Part shown: positions 45,469 to 56,500 of the stretch, piece after piece
Position numbering within the stretch: position 1 is the first letter of the stretch
Layout of the letters: every line of letters begins with the position of its first letter
From: Paenibacillus pinihumi DSM 23905 = JCM 16419
Lineage (GTDB): Bacteria > Bacillota > Bacilli > Paenibacillales > Paenibacillaceae
NCBI RefSeq assembly: GCF_000422505.1
Contig: NZ_KE383868.1
Span: forward strand, 134,202-198,201
Direction: 5' to 3'
DNA: 64,000 nucleotides
Program-made: the position numbers and the translations under genes
Notes under the pieces: model-generated
The model's database searches: none
The model's input: the letters and a program-made list of their open reading frames with translations, nothing else
What the model was told of the DNA's origin: nothing

Positions 45469-46264
45469 TCAACTAAGCAATTTGCCATTGAACAGGAAGT
45501 TCAGCGTTAAAATAAATAAAACGATCAGAACGATGCTAAGCAATGCCAAAATAAAAGCGGCAATGGCGATTAACAGCCAGGATTGCACGAACATCGCATA
45601 CTTCAAAGCAGCATTGCTCAGCGCAGCCAACGGAAAGCTTACCGCCCACCAGGAAGCACCCAACGGCACAGACGTTTTGAAAACTTTAAAGAACAGCACA
45701 ATGAACAAAAACAAACCAAAGTAAAACAGGATCGATGCGAACTGATCAATTCGTTGTACAAAGTTCGTATAGCTAAGAAAGCCAACCTCAAGTAGTCACC
45801 ACAGGAATAAGCCATGCAGGAACTGCATTTCCTGGTTCTTGATTCCCCTTAAGCAATCGTGAAAGAAACACATAACTAAGTACTAAAGTAGTTGCCGTGC
45901 CAATCATTCAAAGCGCTTGGCCTATTTTGGGGCTGTAAATACCCAGTACGGGAGAAAGCAATAGAATCGAAATCGAGATTGTACCGAAAAAATTTCCTGA
46001 GACAGGATGCATGAATTGGCCTGCCACTTTTTGAGGGTATTGAATCCATTTAGAAGTATAAGCTATGCTTAGCACGATAAACATAACAACCGCAACGACT
46101 CCTATCGCATCAGCGATGACAGTGGAAGTGCCGAATAGCTTGTTCGCCTGTCGCCAGGCCAAAGACAAACCTGCAATACCCATAACAGACGCGAATAAAT
46201 TAACAGGCAAGAATTGCACGGAACCGATGCTTCTTTGTTTCTTGTCAATTGGTATCGTCTCCAT
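45469..46264 (-). pseudogene. TDT/SLAC1-family (tellurite-resistance/dicarboxylate) transporter, decayed
   Basis: The N-terminal frame from 46264 reads PVNLFASVMGIAGLSLAWRQ, the opening of the TDT/SLAC1 family (TehA-like). It meets a TGA at 45908-45910, where a Trp codon (TGG) would fit. The same frame continues for 39 codons (MIGTATTLVLSYVFLSRLLK...) to a second TGA at 45788. One base further on, the next frame continues EVGFLSYTNFVQRIDQF to 45469, including VPLGASWWAVSFPLAAL. So one nonsense change and one frameshift break a single ~265-residue membrane protein. Confidence 0.8.
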
Positions 46265-46370
46265 AAAAACCCCACTACTTTCTCTTCATATTGTTCTCTC
46301 CCGGCCGGGGCTGCGATCATATTCAAGCTTGATTAGTTGTTAAGCTACTTTAGCATAAATATTCGCGTAA

Positions 46371-46416
46371 AAAAGAACCTTCAAATCCACTTTCTTAGTG
46401 GTTTGAAGGTTCTTTT
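46371..46416. terminator. Hairpin terminator
   Basis: AAAAGAACCTTCAAAtCCACT and AGTGGTTTGAAGGTTCTTTT pair with one bulged base around TTCTT. T-run in both directions. Confidence 0.75.
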
Positions 46417-46517
46417 GCACATAATATGGGATTTTCTCACTCAGGCTTCTCCTTTTCGGACAGCCCCATGTTCAGGTTTCTTGATAACCAATTTATTTTA
46501 TTATTCAGCCAAAAAGA

Positions 46518-46745
46518 CTACATATTTCGCACCTCATACTCGTAGGTTTGATTCTGATAAGTGATCTCTTCCAGCAGATTCCCGTTCCGGGAACTAATTA
46601 CATTCAAGACACTTCAGCCCTCCGTCATGTGCCGGAACCACCTGGATTACATAGCTTTCCAACCCGGATACGATTGGAAGTAAATATGCATTACTGATTT
46701 TAACTGTTACGTTATAAATTATAATGTCCCCTTTAGCTGCTAACC
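46518..46745 (-). other. Possible 3' gene remnant downstream of the pentapeptide gene
   Basis: Minus-strand readings give WLAAKGDIIIYNVTVKISNA, then LLPIVSGLESYVIQVVPAHD, a stop, and in another frame NLLEEITYQNQTYEYEVRNM and a stop at 46518. These look like two pieces of one beta-rich protein split by a frameshift, with no start codon. The family is not recognised. The remaining ~300 bases of the gap (46265-46517) hold only the terminator above. Confidence 0.3.
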
Positions 46746-46815
46746 ACAGCTTCCTGTTTTATCTCTGCAACGATCTGGAAAAAATTGATTCCAAGATTTA
46801 GCGCTTTTGAGCGCA

Positions 46816-49341
46816 CTAACACCAATGCAGCGGGTCTGGAATGCAAGCTGGCGGCTTTGGCGGTGCCGCTGCGGTCATCATCTGTTCCCATGTTACAGGT
46901 TGTGACGGTGACGGATTCAAATATTGGGACAACTTCTGTCCGTTTGGACACGTCGTCGTGCCGTCCATGACATCCTGCGTGGCTTGCGTTGTCGCAAGTG
47001 CCATCCGCACCTGCTCCAGCGTATTGTCATCCCCCGTACGGACGAACATCAGCACAGAGCCGTAAACATGCAATGATGCATCCTCAGTACTATTAATTAC
47101 GTAAAATTCGCCATAACCCTCTTGCAATACGGTCGTATCCGAATTGATGTTCGTCATATGCCACTCGCTTCCCGGCACGATAACCTTATCAATCGCTGCT
47201 GAAGGCAGAAGCGCATAACCGTTGTCGCTGAAGGCGGTTTGAATGTCGGATGACAGATTTTGCCCGTCGAACTCTGTGCTCATGGATTGCGGCAGATCGA
47301 ATAAATGAACGCCGATCGGCCCGCCGGATACAATTAGTGAACCGGAAATTTCAACAATATTATAGACCGGGTATACCGAATTGGAGCCGTTCACAATCGT
47401 CCAGTAACTGCCTTGAATATTGACGGTTACGGCAGCATTTGATTCCAGCTGATAGCCATGCTGGTCAAATTGCCCGCGCAAATCCTCGGAAATGGTGCCT
47501 TGATCCAGATTCGCCCCATAGGACTCCGAAAGGGTGAAGAACGGGCCTTGATCAAGCGATACGGCGGCATTTGTCAGCACCGCGCCTTGCAAGCGGGCCT
47601 CCACGAACGTAGCCCCTTGCATATTGGAGTAAGCAAGCGAGGATTGCTTCTTGTTAGCCGAAGCTGTCAAGTAAGCACCGTTGAAACTGGTGCCGATGAG
47701 GTTGGCAGAATCGAGATTGCAGCCGTACATGCGCGCCTGTGAAAAATCCATGCTGGCAAGGTTTGCGTTCGCAAGATCGGCCTCCTCCAGATTGGCGTTG
47801 TCCGCCTTAGCCGATTCGCCATACCAGTTCACTCCGGACATATTGACCGCGTACAGGTTTGCGCTGGTAAAGATAGCGTTAGGCATATACGCTCCGGCGA
47901 GCACGGCAGCATTGCTTGTGTCCGTACCCATCCAGACGTCCAAGACTGTACCGTCGTTCGTAATCGTATACACCGTATTGCCGTCGATAACGAGCCAGTT
48001 GTTGCCTGGAATGCGGACCGTTACTGTAGCACCGCCGGATAAAGGATGTCCGGCAGCCACAAACGCATTTTTAATGCTGTCATCGACGGCTCCTTTATCC
48101 AAATCCGAAGCAAGAGAAGTGCTTAGCGTGAACGAGATGGAAATAGCTCCGAGCTGCGCGCCCGTCAAATCTGCTGATGTTAAGGTAGCGTTCGACAAAC
48201 TGGCACTGTACAGCTTAACGCCGTTTTTTAATGAAGCTTTCGTCAAGTTCGCATAGCTGAAATCCGCTCCGGTCAGGTCGCAGCCGTCAAGCACAGCGCC
48301 CGTCAAATCGGCGTGAGCGAAGGTGACCTCTTGCAGCATACAATTGCTGAGGAACACATTTTGCATGCTTGCCCCGGTAAAATCGGTATCCGCGTCGATC
48401 TCCGCTGTCGTCAGCGTCTGATTGTCCAGCTTGGCATAAGCGAGTGTTGTGCCGGGAATATGAAAATCGGTTACCATGGCGCTCGTCAGATCCGCCTTCG
48501 TCAAATTTGCCTTGTCGAATCGTGTCTCCGTCGCCGTTGCCCCGTACAATATGGCCCCGGTTAAATTTGCGTTCTGAAACCCGGCCCGGATGATCACAGC
48601 ATCCGTCATGTCCGCCCCGGTCAAATTGCTGCCTTCCAGGTTGCTGTCGGATAGCTTGGTGGAGGTCATCACGGCATTGGTAAAATCGGCATTATCCGCC
48701 GCAATATCGTTTATCACCGCGTAAGACAGCGTTGTCCCCGCCAGTACTGCATGCGACAGCTTCAGATCGTTCCCTGTAAATAACGCCCCGTACAGGTTGC
48801 AGCCTGACAAATCGGCGTGTGACAAGTCCGCATCCTCGAAGCTGACTCTTTCCAAATCGGCCGAAGCCAAATATGCCCACGTCAAATCGACGTCCGCTGC
48901 AAACTCCGCTGTTTGAATATCGGCGAGGCCGGGTGCAAAGGTCACTTGAAGAAGCTGAGTCGTTGTTGGCGCATTGTCCGTTGACACCTGGCTTACGGTG
49001 CTGTTGCTCAAGTTGACATAAAAGGACTCTCCCGAAGCCTGCTCAATAAGCCGCACCGAGACGGATTCCGTCTTTAGTGTGAATACCGTCGGTGAACCCG
49101 TTCTGGATTCCGTAGCGGCATAGCCGCCGTTGCCGTTGTAAGCGACATAGTTTCCATTATTCGCTTGCAGCCAAAAACCGCTGCCTGCATCACCGTAGGC
49201 GTTAAACCGCTGGTCCGGACCGGGTGTTTGCACCGGAACGGCAACCAGCTGTCCGTCCGATTCATCAAGGCTCATAAAGATGTCGCCGTCCATACTGCTA
49301 AAAGCCCACTTTCCGATAAAAGTCATCATATCTGTACCCAT
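46816..49341 (-). CDS. Large pentapeptide-repeat protein 1 (beta-trefoil-like + pentapeptide blocks + novel modules)
   Basis: An 841-residue protein. Residues 1-~95 resemble a fascin-like beta-trefoil (GFWLQANNGNYVAYNGNGGY). From ~150 to ~400 and ~480 to ~590 it is built of pentapeptide repeats of the A(D/N)LxX type (DLSHADLSGCNLYGA and others), expected to form right-handed quadrilateral beta-helices. Three copies of a ~65-residue module interrupt and follow them (DNA 47929-48123, 47323-47529, 47059-47292). The tail is WEQMMTAAAPPKPPACIPDP. No signal peptide or membrane segment. AGAAAGGTGA lies before ATG 49341; upstream codons to 49428 are excluded. It is last in the array behind the PKS. 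Confidence 0.85.
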   Translation of the reverse strand: MGTDMMTFIGKWAFSSMDGDIFMSLDESDGQLVAVPVQTPGPDQRFNAYGDAGSGFWLQANNGNYVAYNGNGGYAATESRTGSPTVFTLKTESVSVRLIEQASGESFYVNLSNSTVSQVSTDNAPTTTQLLQVTFAPGLADIQTAEFAADVDLTWAYLASADLERVSFEDADLSHADLSGCNLYGALFTGNDLKLSHAVLAGTTLSYAVINDIAADNADFTNAVMTSTKLSDSNLEGSNLTGADMTDAVIIRAGFQNANLTGAILYGATATETRFDKANLTKADLTSAMVTDFHIPGTTLAYAKLDNQTLTTAEIDADTDFTGASMQNVFLSNCMLQEVTFAHADLTGAVLDGCDLTGADFSYANLTKASLKNGVKLYSASLSNATLTSADLTGAQLGAISISFTLSTSLASDLDKGAVDDSIKNAFVAAGHPLSGGATVTVRIPGNNWLVIDGNTVYTITNDGTVLDVWMGTDTSNAAVLAGAYMPNAIFTSANLYAVNMSGVNWYGESAKADNANLEEADLANANLASMDFSQARMYGCNLDSANLIGTSFNGAYLTASANKKQSSLAYSNMQGATFVEARLQGAVLTNAAVSLDQGPFFTLSESYGANLDQGTISEDLRGQFDQHGYQLESNAAVTVNIQGSYWTIVNGSNSVYPVYNIVEISGSLIVSGGPIGVHLFDLPQSMSTEFDGQNLSSDIQTAFSDNGYALLPSAAIDKVIVPGSEWHMTNINSDTTVLQEGYGEFYVINSTEDASLHVYGSVLMFVRTGDDNTLEQVRMALATTQATQDVMDGTTTCPNGQKLSQYLNPSPSQPVTWEQMMTAAAPPKPPACIPDPLHWC

Positions 49342-49408
49342 TCGTTTCACCTTTCTTTCTTTTGATCCCTTCTTTCGCAGCTTGAGCGCGACAGTTCCTT
49401 GTTGCCGC

Positions 49409-52400
49409 TTAAACAACTGGAATATCATAAACCTCGAGCTTATCGCCGCTGCGGATCACATCGTACGTCTTTGCCCCATCGGTCACTTGCCAGTATCCAC
49501 TTTCGCTGACCGTTACGATCTGTGCCTGGTCGGTAAGCGTAATCCCGTGTTCTGCAAAAATCGACTGCACAGCGGGAACATCATGATTATCGAAATCAGG
49601 CTCGACGTCCAAATCAAGATCAAAGAGCGGCGGCGTCGGAGTCCAGTGGCTGATCGTCGGCTCCGTCCGGTTGTTGGCCCCGACTATGGCCTCATAGTTT
49701 AGCGTATACACGTTGCGCCACACATCAATGACGAACTTGGCCGCGCTTATATACTGCGGGTCTGCCGGCTGCAATCGCACATCCGGGGTCCGTACAAGAA
49801 ACGTACCGTCCGGTGCATAAATATCCAAAATATAATTGCTCGGCACATTGCCACTTCCGGTATAGGACAGCACGTAAACATACCCTTTTGCTTCAACGGC
49901 GACATCCAGATACGTGATATCGGTCAGATTGTCAGGGTTATACAGAGGCAGATAAGACAAGTACCGGTTCACGTTCAGCACCTGACTGTCTGCGGCATCC
50001 TGGGCGATATAATACGATTGTGCGCCGTTCCAATCTTCCACGACCCAAATGGTGCCTTGAGCGCGTACGCACACGCTAACATTCGTAAGGGTGTCGTACA
50101 CGCTAAGCGATATTCCAGCTTGCCGGATATCGTAGACCGCGCTGCGCGTCGGATCGGTAATCGTCCAGTCCTCACCCTCAGTCATCACCGTGACATACGA
50201 ACTGACCTCATGATCGTCCATCGCGCCGGGGTCGTACGCAAGATAAACGCCCTCATCAGCGAATGCGCTAATCAATGAATCTGTCAGCACGCCCGAATTT
50301 AAATCGGAGGCAAGTCCCCCTTCAAGATCGAAAATATGCGTAAGGCCGCTTGCCTGAAACTGCTGCTGCAGCGCAGGCGAGAAGACACCGTTATCCAAAT
50401 CGGGGGCATAGTCGGCACTGCTGAGCGTAAACAGGAATTCGCCCAAAAAGCCCGCTACCGGATTTCCGCGTACGTCAAACGCCTGAATGCGTTTGTTCAA
50501 TGTTTCCAAAATAAGGATACGTCCGTCCGGTGCGACTGCCAGCGCCCGGGGCCCTTGCAGCAAGCCTTGGCGGACGCCGATGCCCGATACCATCTGTGCG
50601 TCCTGCGCGTGAGCATCGTCCGCCGGTTCATCCGGTATCTGCAAAATTTCCATTTTGCTGTCCTTCCAACTCACCGCAATAACGGCTCCGGTCGGATGCA
50701 CAACGACTGCGTCCAAATTCGGCAAATTAAATTTGCCCCAGCTTGGCAAATCCGGGTCGTCCAGACCGAAGCCCGGCTGGCCGTCCATGATATTCACTTG
50801 CCGCAAATGAAACGCATCATTGCGTGTGTCCACAATAAAGTTATACACGCTGATCTGCTGCTCCCCGCCGTCCTCCGGCTCCACGCCGAACTGGTCGTAG
50901 GCGATAGCGGGTTGTACAGCAAACGGTGTCTCAGACAGCTTGTAACGGGAGTCGGGATCCGCGAGCACCGATAAGCTTTGCGCGTAGTAGTTTTGGCTGG
51001 ACGCATTCCATACATAACCGATGACATATGCCTGGCCGTTCAGCGTAATGCCGACAGGGTTGCAAATATAGTTGCCCCCGCTGCTGCAATCGAGGTTCGT
51101 CACCGTAGCTGTCGGCATATCCCCGGCATGCCAAGTATGTTTTTGGCTTGCGCTGTCAAAAATGATTTTTTCCTTGTAGGTGTACTGTGTATCCCGGGTA
51201 AGCGGTACGAGAATTTCTGTAATATTGCCGGTTTGCGTCATTGTGGTCGAACCAACGTCCGGGAAGGCAGGCAGCCAGTCGCCCTGGTATTTGCCGCATA
51301 ACCAACCGCTCTCCGAGTAAATGCCGGCGATAATTTGTAATGTACCACCGACGGGAACATCCTCAAACGTTAGCTGCAGCGGTGTATTCGACGTCGTCTC
51401 CGGCATGCTGCCAGTGAGCACGAAGTTCGTCCCGCCCTGATACTGGACGGTGACCTGATAATGATGTGACACGGCCGGCCATACCGCCGTGTCGGGAGTT
51501 CCCGCTTCGCCGTGCGCCGGGTCCGGGTGCAGTGTAAACTGCAAATCCATCGCACGGGTAACGGTTACTTTGAGCGTGGCGGGCGACGAAATAATTTCCC
51601 CGGTCGTGGTGGCGATCTGTGCGATATCCACGGCCATGTTGGCCACCCGGAGCGCCCAGCCGGCAAAAGGAATATGATCCTCCATCTCCTGAACGGTAAC
51701 TTCCTCGGTAATATGCAGAACCAGCTTCTCCAACCCTTTGGAGAACAAAATCCCGGCCACCGCATTGGCCAAATTGATCAGCAGCGCTCTTGTATTGCCA
51801 AGCGCCACCTCCGTTGCCGCATACCCTGTCACAATTCCGAAAGAAGCGGCCAGCACGGCTATTACATTGTCCGGGTCTTTGACAAAGTCGTTATACCACT
51901 TGCTGTTCTTGATTGCCGTCTTGGAAGCCAGAAAAATCAGCGGAATGGTGTATTGAAACAGACCGGTCATAATCGCGCCGGAAACGTCGACATCACCGTC
52001 CCAGTATGAGGTTCCGAGACCCCCGAACAGCAGGTCAACATGTGTCGCATCACTTGGAAACGCGAATGACAACGTCTCCGGGTCGGCCGGCATCGGAATG
52101 CCCATAATCGTATCGACTGCCGAAAGGGATGTAATATATTTTTTGTAATCGGTCTCGAACCAACCGTTTACCGGGTCCGGAAGCTGATCGGCCCATCCTT
52201 CGGGATTTTGAATTGGATCACCGTTCTCGTTGAAAAATTCGGCATACGCCGCAAGTGTCCGTAGATACGTATTGCTAGCCTGAATAGAAAACTGGTTGTC
52301 GCCATTAAACGCAAGCGTTCCGGCGTTCACAGACAACCCGTGGTTCGGGGTCTGATTGGTCACCGTCCATTTGTATGTCGGGTTCGTGCTCTCTGTGGAC

Positions 52401-53338
52401 GTCTTCGGCCTCGCGGATGAGAACGATTGCCGCGCCGGCGGACCGCCAGAGGCAGCCTGTTTTTGAAAAGCCGTCTTCCCCTGGCTGACGGACCACGTCT
52501 GATTTTGCAGCCGGGCATCGTCGCTCGCCGACTGCATGGCGGAGCAGTTCGGCGCGGTGGCGTACTGGGTAGTTTCATCGGAGAGTTGATAAATCAAGAT
52601 CCGGTCGCCTGCCTTGTGCGAGCCGAAGTCATATTCAAAATACATCGGATTGCCGTCTTTATCGGTGGAATCGGTAATTTTCGCCCAGCCGCCTGTCGAA
52701 CTTGCTTGCCCTTGTGCGGAGATGGCTGTGGCCAGATCGTATACCCTTTGATATTGGGCCGGGTCGACGCTCTGAGGCGGAACGATATGATCATGGGTCA
52801 CGATGGTCGCCGTATAGGGCTGGCTGGAGGCCATCTCCGGGTTGGAGAACAAAATCGCAATCGCGATGTCCCATGGTGTGTACGCCGCATCAGCATCGAC
52901 GCTGGCCTGAATCAGTTCAGCGTCGCTCAGTCCGTCCGGCAGCTGCGTCACACCAAGAGTGCCAAGCTTCGGATGGTGATGGTGGATGCCGCTTCCGGCC
53001 AGTTTGCGTTCAAAATAAGCCCGCCGGTTCCGCTCTGGAATATGGATCGAAACATGGTGCAGCATAGGGAGATATATGGAAGGATTTTGATCAGGCGAAG
53101 TGACACGAATCCGGGTTAAGCGGTCGGCGGGAAAAATATCGTCCGGCACTTCCGCATAGTGCGTGAACTGCTTCAGGCTCTCTTCCGGCAGCAGGGCGAG
53201 CGCCCGGTTGCTTGCCGCCGCCTGACGAAGCGTATGCTTCACATGCGCGCTCAGCGGGAAGCGACTTGTTCCCACATGTAAAGTGAGCTGCTCAACGGAA
53301 CAGTTTGCCGCAAGCTGGAAATGCAATCTTTTGGCCAT
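49409..53338 (-). CDS. Large NHL/propeller-like protein 1 (1309 residues)
   Basis: The function is unknown. Residues 1-~215 are a region not present in its paralog. ISAQGQASSTGGWAK (207-220) begins the shared part. A hydrophobic block (~455-540) includes helix-like segments (VIAVLAASFGIVTGYAATEV). Residues ~750-970 contain NHL/SMP-30-style blades: LDAVVVHPTGAVIAVSW and GPRALAVAPDGRILILETLN-type, ending KRIQAFDVRGNPVAGFLG. Copies of the ~65-residue module also seen in the pentapeptide proteins are at 1005-1082 and 1243-1306. AAGGAG lies 9 bases before the ATG. It follows the PKS gene on the same strand and is the paralog of 59163-61712. Confidence 0.8.
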   Translation of the reverse strand: MAKRLHFQLAANCSVEQLTLHVGTSRFPLSAHVKHTLRQAAASNRALALLPEESLKQFTHYAEVPDDIFPADRLTRIRVTSPDQNPSIYLPMLHHVSIHIPERNRRAYFERKLAGSGIHHHHPKLGTLGVTQLPDGLSDAELIQASVDADAAYTPWDIAIAILFSNPEMASSQPYTATIVTHDHIVPPQSVDPAQYQRVYDLATAISAQGQASSTGGWAKITDSTDKDGNPMYFEYDFGSHKAGDRILIYQLSDETTQYATAPNCSAMQSASDDARLQNQTWSVSQGKTAFQKQAASGGPPARQSFSSARPKTSTESTNPTYKWTVTNQTPNHGLSVNAGTLAFNGDNQFSIQASNTYLRTLAAYAEFFNENGDPIQNPEGWADQLPDPVNGWFETDYKKYITSLSAVDTIMGIPMPADPETLSFAFPSDATHVDLLFGGLGTSYWDGDVDVSGAIMTGLFQYTIPLIFLASKTAIKNSKWYNDFVKDPDNVIAVLAASFGIVTGYAATEVALGNTRALLINLANAVAGILFSKGLEKLVLHITEEVTVQEMEDHIPFAGWALRVANMAVDIAQIATTTGEIISSPATLKVTVTRAMDLQFTLHPDPAHGEAGTPDTAVWPAVSHHYQVTVQYQGGTNFVLTGSMPETTSNTPLQLTFEDVPVGGTLQIIAGIYSESGWLCGKYQGDWLPAFPDVGSTTMTQTGNITEILVPLTRDTQYTYKEKIIFDSASQKHTWHAGDMPTATVTNLDCSSGGNYICNPVGITLNGQAYVIGYVWNASSQNYYAQSLSVLADPDSRYKLSETPFAVQPAIAYDQFGVEPEDGGEQQISVYNFIVDTRNDAFHLRQVNIMDGQPGFGLDDPDLPSWGKFNLPNLDAVVVHPTGAVIAVSWKDSKMEILQIPDEPADDAHAQDAQMVSGIGVRQGLLQGPRALAVAPDGRILILETLNKRIQAFDVRGNPVAGFLGEFLFTLSSADYAPDLDNGVFSPALQQQFQASGLTHIFDLEGGLASDLNSGVLTDSLISAFADEGVYLAYDPGAMDDHEVSSYVTVMTEGEDWTITDPTRSAVYDIRQAGISLSVYDTLTNVSVCVRAQGTIWVVEDWNGAQSYYIAQDAADSQVLNVNRYLSYLPLYNPDNLTDITYLDVAVEAKGYVYVLSYTGSGNVPSNYILDIYAPDGTFLVRTPDVRLQPADPQYISAAKFVIDVWRNVYTLNYEAIVGANNRTEPTISHWTPTPPLFDLDLDVEPDFDNHDVPAVQSIFAEHGITLTDQAQIVTVSESGYWQVTDGAKTYDVIRSGDKLEVYDIPVV

Positions 53339-53354
53339 CGTTCATGCTCCTTTT

Positions 53355-53466
53355 TTAAAGGTTGAAAACACTAAGGACTTTCAGCTGGATGAAGATTGGC
53401 GCTCTGCCGCTGCGAATGGCGTCATACTTCCGCGGCCCGTCAATGACTTGCCAGCTGCTGCTGCAT
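53355..53466 (-). pseudogene. Remnant of the C-terminal module of an NHL-type gene
   Basis: In the 181-bp gap between the PKS and NHL protein 1, the minus strand reads SSSWQVIDGPRKYDAIRSGR and continues to a stop at 53355. This parallels the C-terminus of NHL protein 1 (GYWQVTDGAKTYDVIRSGDK) but diverges afterwards. There is no start. It appears to be the last piece of a lost third copy, or the lost tail of NHL protein 2, which lacks this module. Confidence 0.6.
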
Positions 53467-53519
53467 AAGAAACAGGCTTCGTGGATTTCACGAAGCCCAT
53501 ACCGTAAGTAAAGGAGTCG

Positions 53520-56500
53520 TCAGCCCACAGAGCTATATTCACGTGCCAGCTGGTGCTGCTCAACGAATTGGCGGACCAGCTTGCCGGATAGCGACGAAAT
53601 GCTGTTTCCGCTCAGCAGCTCGCCGATCATGGGTGCAACGCCAAACTCGTTCAGCAAACGCGCCCTCAGCCGGATCGCCATCATGGAATCAAGCCCGATC
53701 TCAGGCAATGCTTTGGTCGTGTCTACCTCATCGGCTGCGAAATGCAACAAATCAGCAATGATGATTTCCAGATGTTGCCGGACGGCAAGCTCCCGCTCGT
53801 GCGGGGCAAGCATTTTAATCGCCTCGATCGCAAGCTCTCCGGATTCTGATACGCCGGCGCAGCCGGAATCGTCCTCCTCCAGCAGCTCGAGCAGCGGAAT
53901 ATAGTCATACAGCTTGCGGAAGGCGCGCCATCCCGCGGAAAGCGCAACGATCTGGGTGACGTTTTGCCCGAGCAAATGCTCAAACAGCCGCATACCGACG
54001 GCAGGGGTTATAATGTCGATGCCATTTGTCTCGAAAATATCGGTCAATTGCAGCTTCTCCACCATTCCGACAGACCACGGTCCCCAGTTGATGCTGAGTG
54101 CCGGCAGGCCGAGAGAACGGCGGTAAGCGGCGAGCGCATCAAGGCATGCGTTGCCTGCCGCATAGTTTCCCTGCCCCGCAGCCGGAAGCAGCGAGCCGAG
54201 CGAGGAGAACAGGACGAAAAACTCCAGCGGTTGTTCGAGCATCGCCTGATGCAGCAACCATGCGCCCATTGCCTTCGGGTCGTACGCTTCGTCGAATATC
54301 CGGCCGTCCATTTGCGTCAGCAGCACGTCCTTCACTGTTCCCGCGCTGTGCACGACGCCGCGGATCGGCAGTGATCCGCCCGCTTCATACTGCTGGATAA
54401 ATCCGGACATTGCAGCCTCGTCCGTCATGTCTACACCCACGACAGAAATGTGCGCCCCTGCTGCTTCCAACTCCCGGACAAAAGCAATCCGCTCCCCTTC
54501 CCGGCTGTCCGCAGCTATCCGGTCCCACCTCGTCCGCTCAGGCAAGCTGGTCCGACCGAGCAGCAGCAGGTGTCGGGCTCCTTTGTGAACGAGCAGCCGG
54601 GCCACCTCCTGGCCGATCGCGCCGAATGCTCCCGTCACGAGATAAGCTCCGTCAGCCCTGCACCGCATTGGGAGCGAGGATGGCGTCTCGCTGTCCCGCT
54701 TCAGTCTCAGCACATAGCGACGGTTCTCCCGGTAAGCGATTTGGTTTTCTGCATCGCCCGCTGTCATTTCATTCACCAGGCTTTGTGCTGTATAAGCGGC
54801 TGAGGCGCGCGGGTCCATATCAATCAGCCCTTTGCCGTACTGGCTCATCTCCTGCTGGCCGATATATCTTCCGAGCCCCCATGCACCCGCCTGGAATACG
54901 GCAACCGGCCGCTCCTCCCCGGGGATGCTTTGCGCCCCTTGTGTAACGATCCATACACCGGTGTCGGCACCGGTGCGCGCGAGGCTTTGGGCCAAATACA
55001 GAAGCGAGTGCGTGCCAATGCTCTTGATCCGGTCCCATTGCCCGCCGAGCTGCCGTCCGGCCAGCTCCTCCATCGCAGGCAGATCGGCGTTCCAGATGTG
55101 CACAACGCCAGACAGCGCACCTCCTGTCACCTGCACTGCATCAGCTAGCAGCCGGTCATAGTGGGCCGAGACCTTCGGATCGATCCGGCTTGCTCGTGCT
55201 TCACCTCCGAAGGCGTACCCGTCCCCGGCGGCGACGAGCAAGCAATTGTTGCCTTCTCTGCGCAGCAGCGCCGCTGCTTCTTCGGCGATGCCCCTGGCAT
55301 CAGCCAAAATCAGCCATGTGCCGGGTGCCCTGCGGCCCAAGGCGACAGCCGTATCCGGATTGGCAACCGGGAGCTCGGCCTCCCGCCACTCCAGCCTGTT
55401 CAGCCAGCGCCGTGCCTGCAGTCCGTCCATCCGGCTCGTCGCCGCCCCGACCGATCGCTTCACAAAGTCAAGAAACTCGGCGACCAGCTTCCCCTGCTCG
55501 TTATAGACACGCAGGTTGCCACGGGTAAGGGTCCCGTTGCGCTCGCTCATCCGGCTGTGCGCCCATAGACGCCCGCCCGGTCTCTCATAAAAACGAATGC
55601 TCCCGATTCCCACAGGGATGCGGAATTCATGCCCGAAATCTCTGGGCTGCTCGCCCTCAACCGGAAATTCAGCGGCGAGCAGTGCCTGGAAGCACGCATC
55701 CATCAAGCTTGGATGAAAGCCGTATTCCCGCGTGACTGCGTCCTCCAACGGCAGCTCGATCTCCACCCACGCTTCGTCCTCTCCCAGATGTACCTGCTGA
55801 ATGCCTTGAAATGCAGGACCATAGTCGAAGCCGGTATTTTTTAAAATACGGTAAGCCTTCGCTTGATCGATAACCATAGGTGTCGCTTGGCGGGCAGCTG
55901 TAATATCGACGGCTGCTTCACCCGGGTGATGCTGAACTTGTCTTAACCGCCCGGAAGCGTTCAGTACGAATGCCGAGCGCTGCTCATCCTGTGCGGAAAA
56001 AATACGGAACGTGCCATTTTCTGCATCCAGCACATGCTGTATGACCGCCGACGGTTGGCTCGGAGGCAGTGTCAAGCCCCGATGCAGCTCCAGCTGCTCC
56101 AGTACGCAGCTGCCTTCGGCCAGCGACAGCGTCTGCGCGATCGTCGCCATTGCACCCTCAATGTACGCTGCTGCCGGGTACAGCACCTGGTCCAGTACGC
56201 GGTGATCCCGCAAATAAGGGAGGCGGCGCAGCGTGATTTCGCTTTCCCAAGCTTTGGCGGCTCCCGGAAGCGGCCGGCCGAGCAGCGGATGATCCTTGTG
56301 GCCATGGCGAATGTGCCGGATAAATTCGGGCTCATGCCAATAGCGCTTTTTCTGCCACGCATAGGCCGGGAGCTTCGTCCATCGTCCCTGGCGGCAGACC
56401 GCCTGCCAGTCCGGTTCAAATCCGGCCGTGTAGAGCTCTGCCAGCCCGCGCATCATCGCTTCAGACTCATCCTCCTTGCGGCGGATGGAAGCGACCACGA

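Noticed and set aside
46801-46814. Short hairpin GCGCTtttgAGCGC after pentapeptide protein 1 as a terminator
   Set aside because: Only a 5-bp stem with no T-run; too weak to call.
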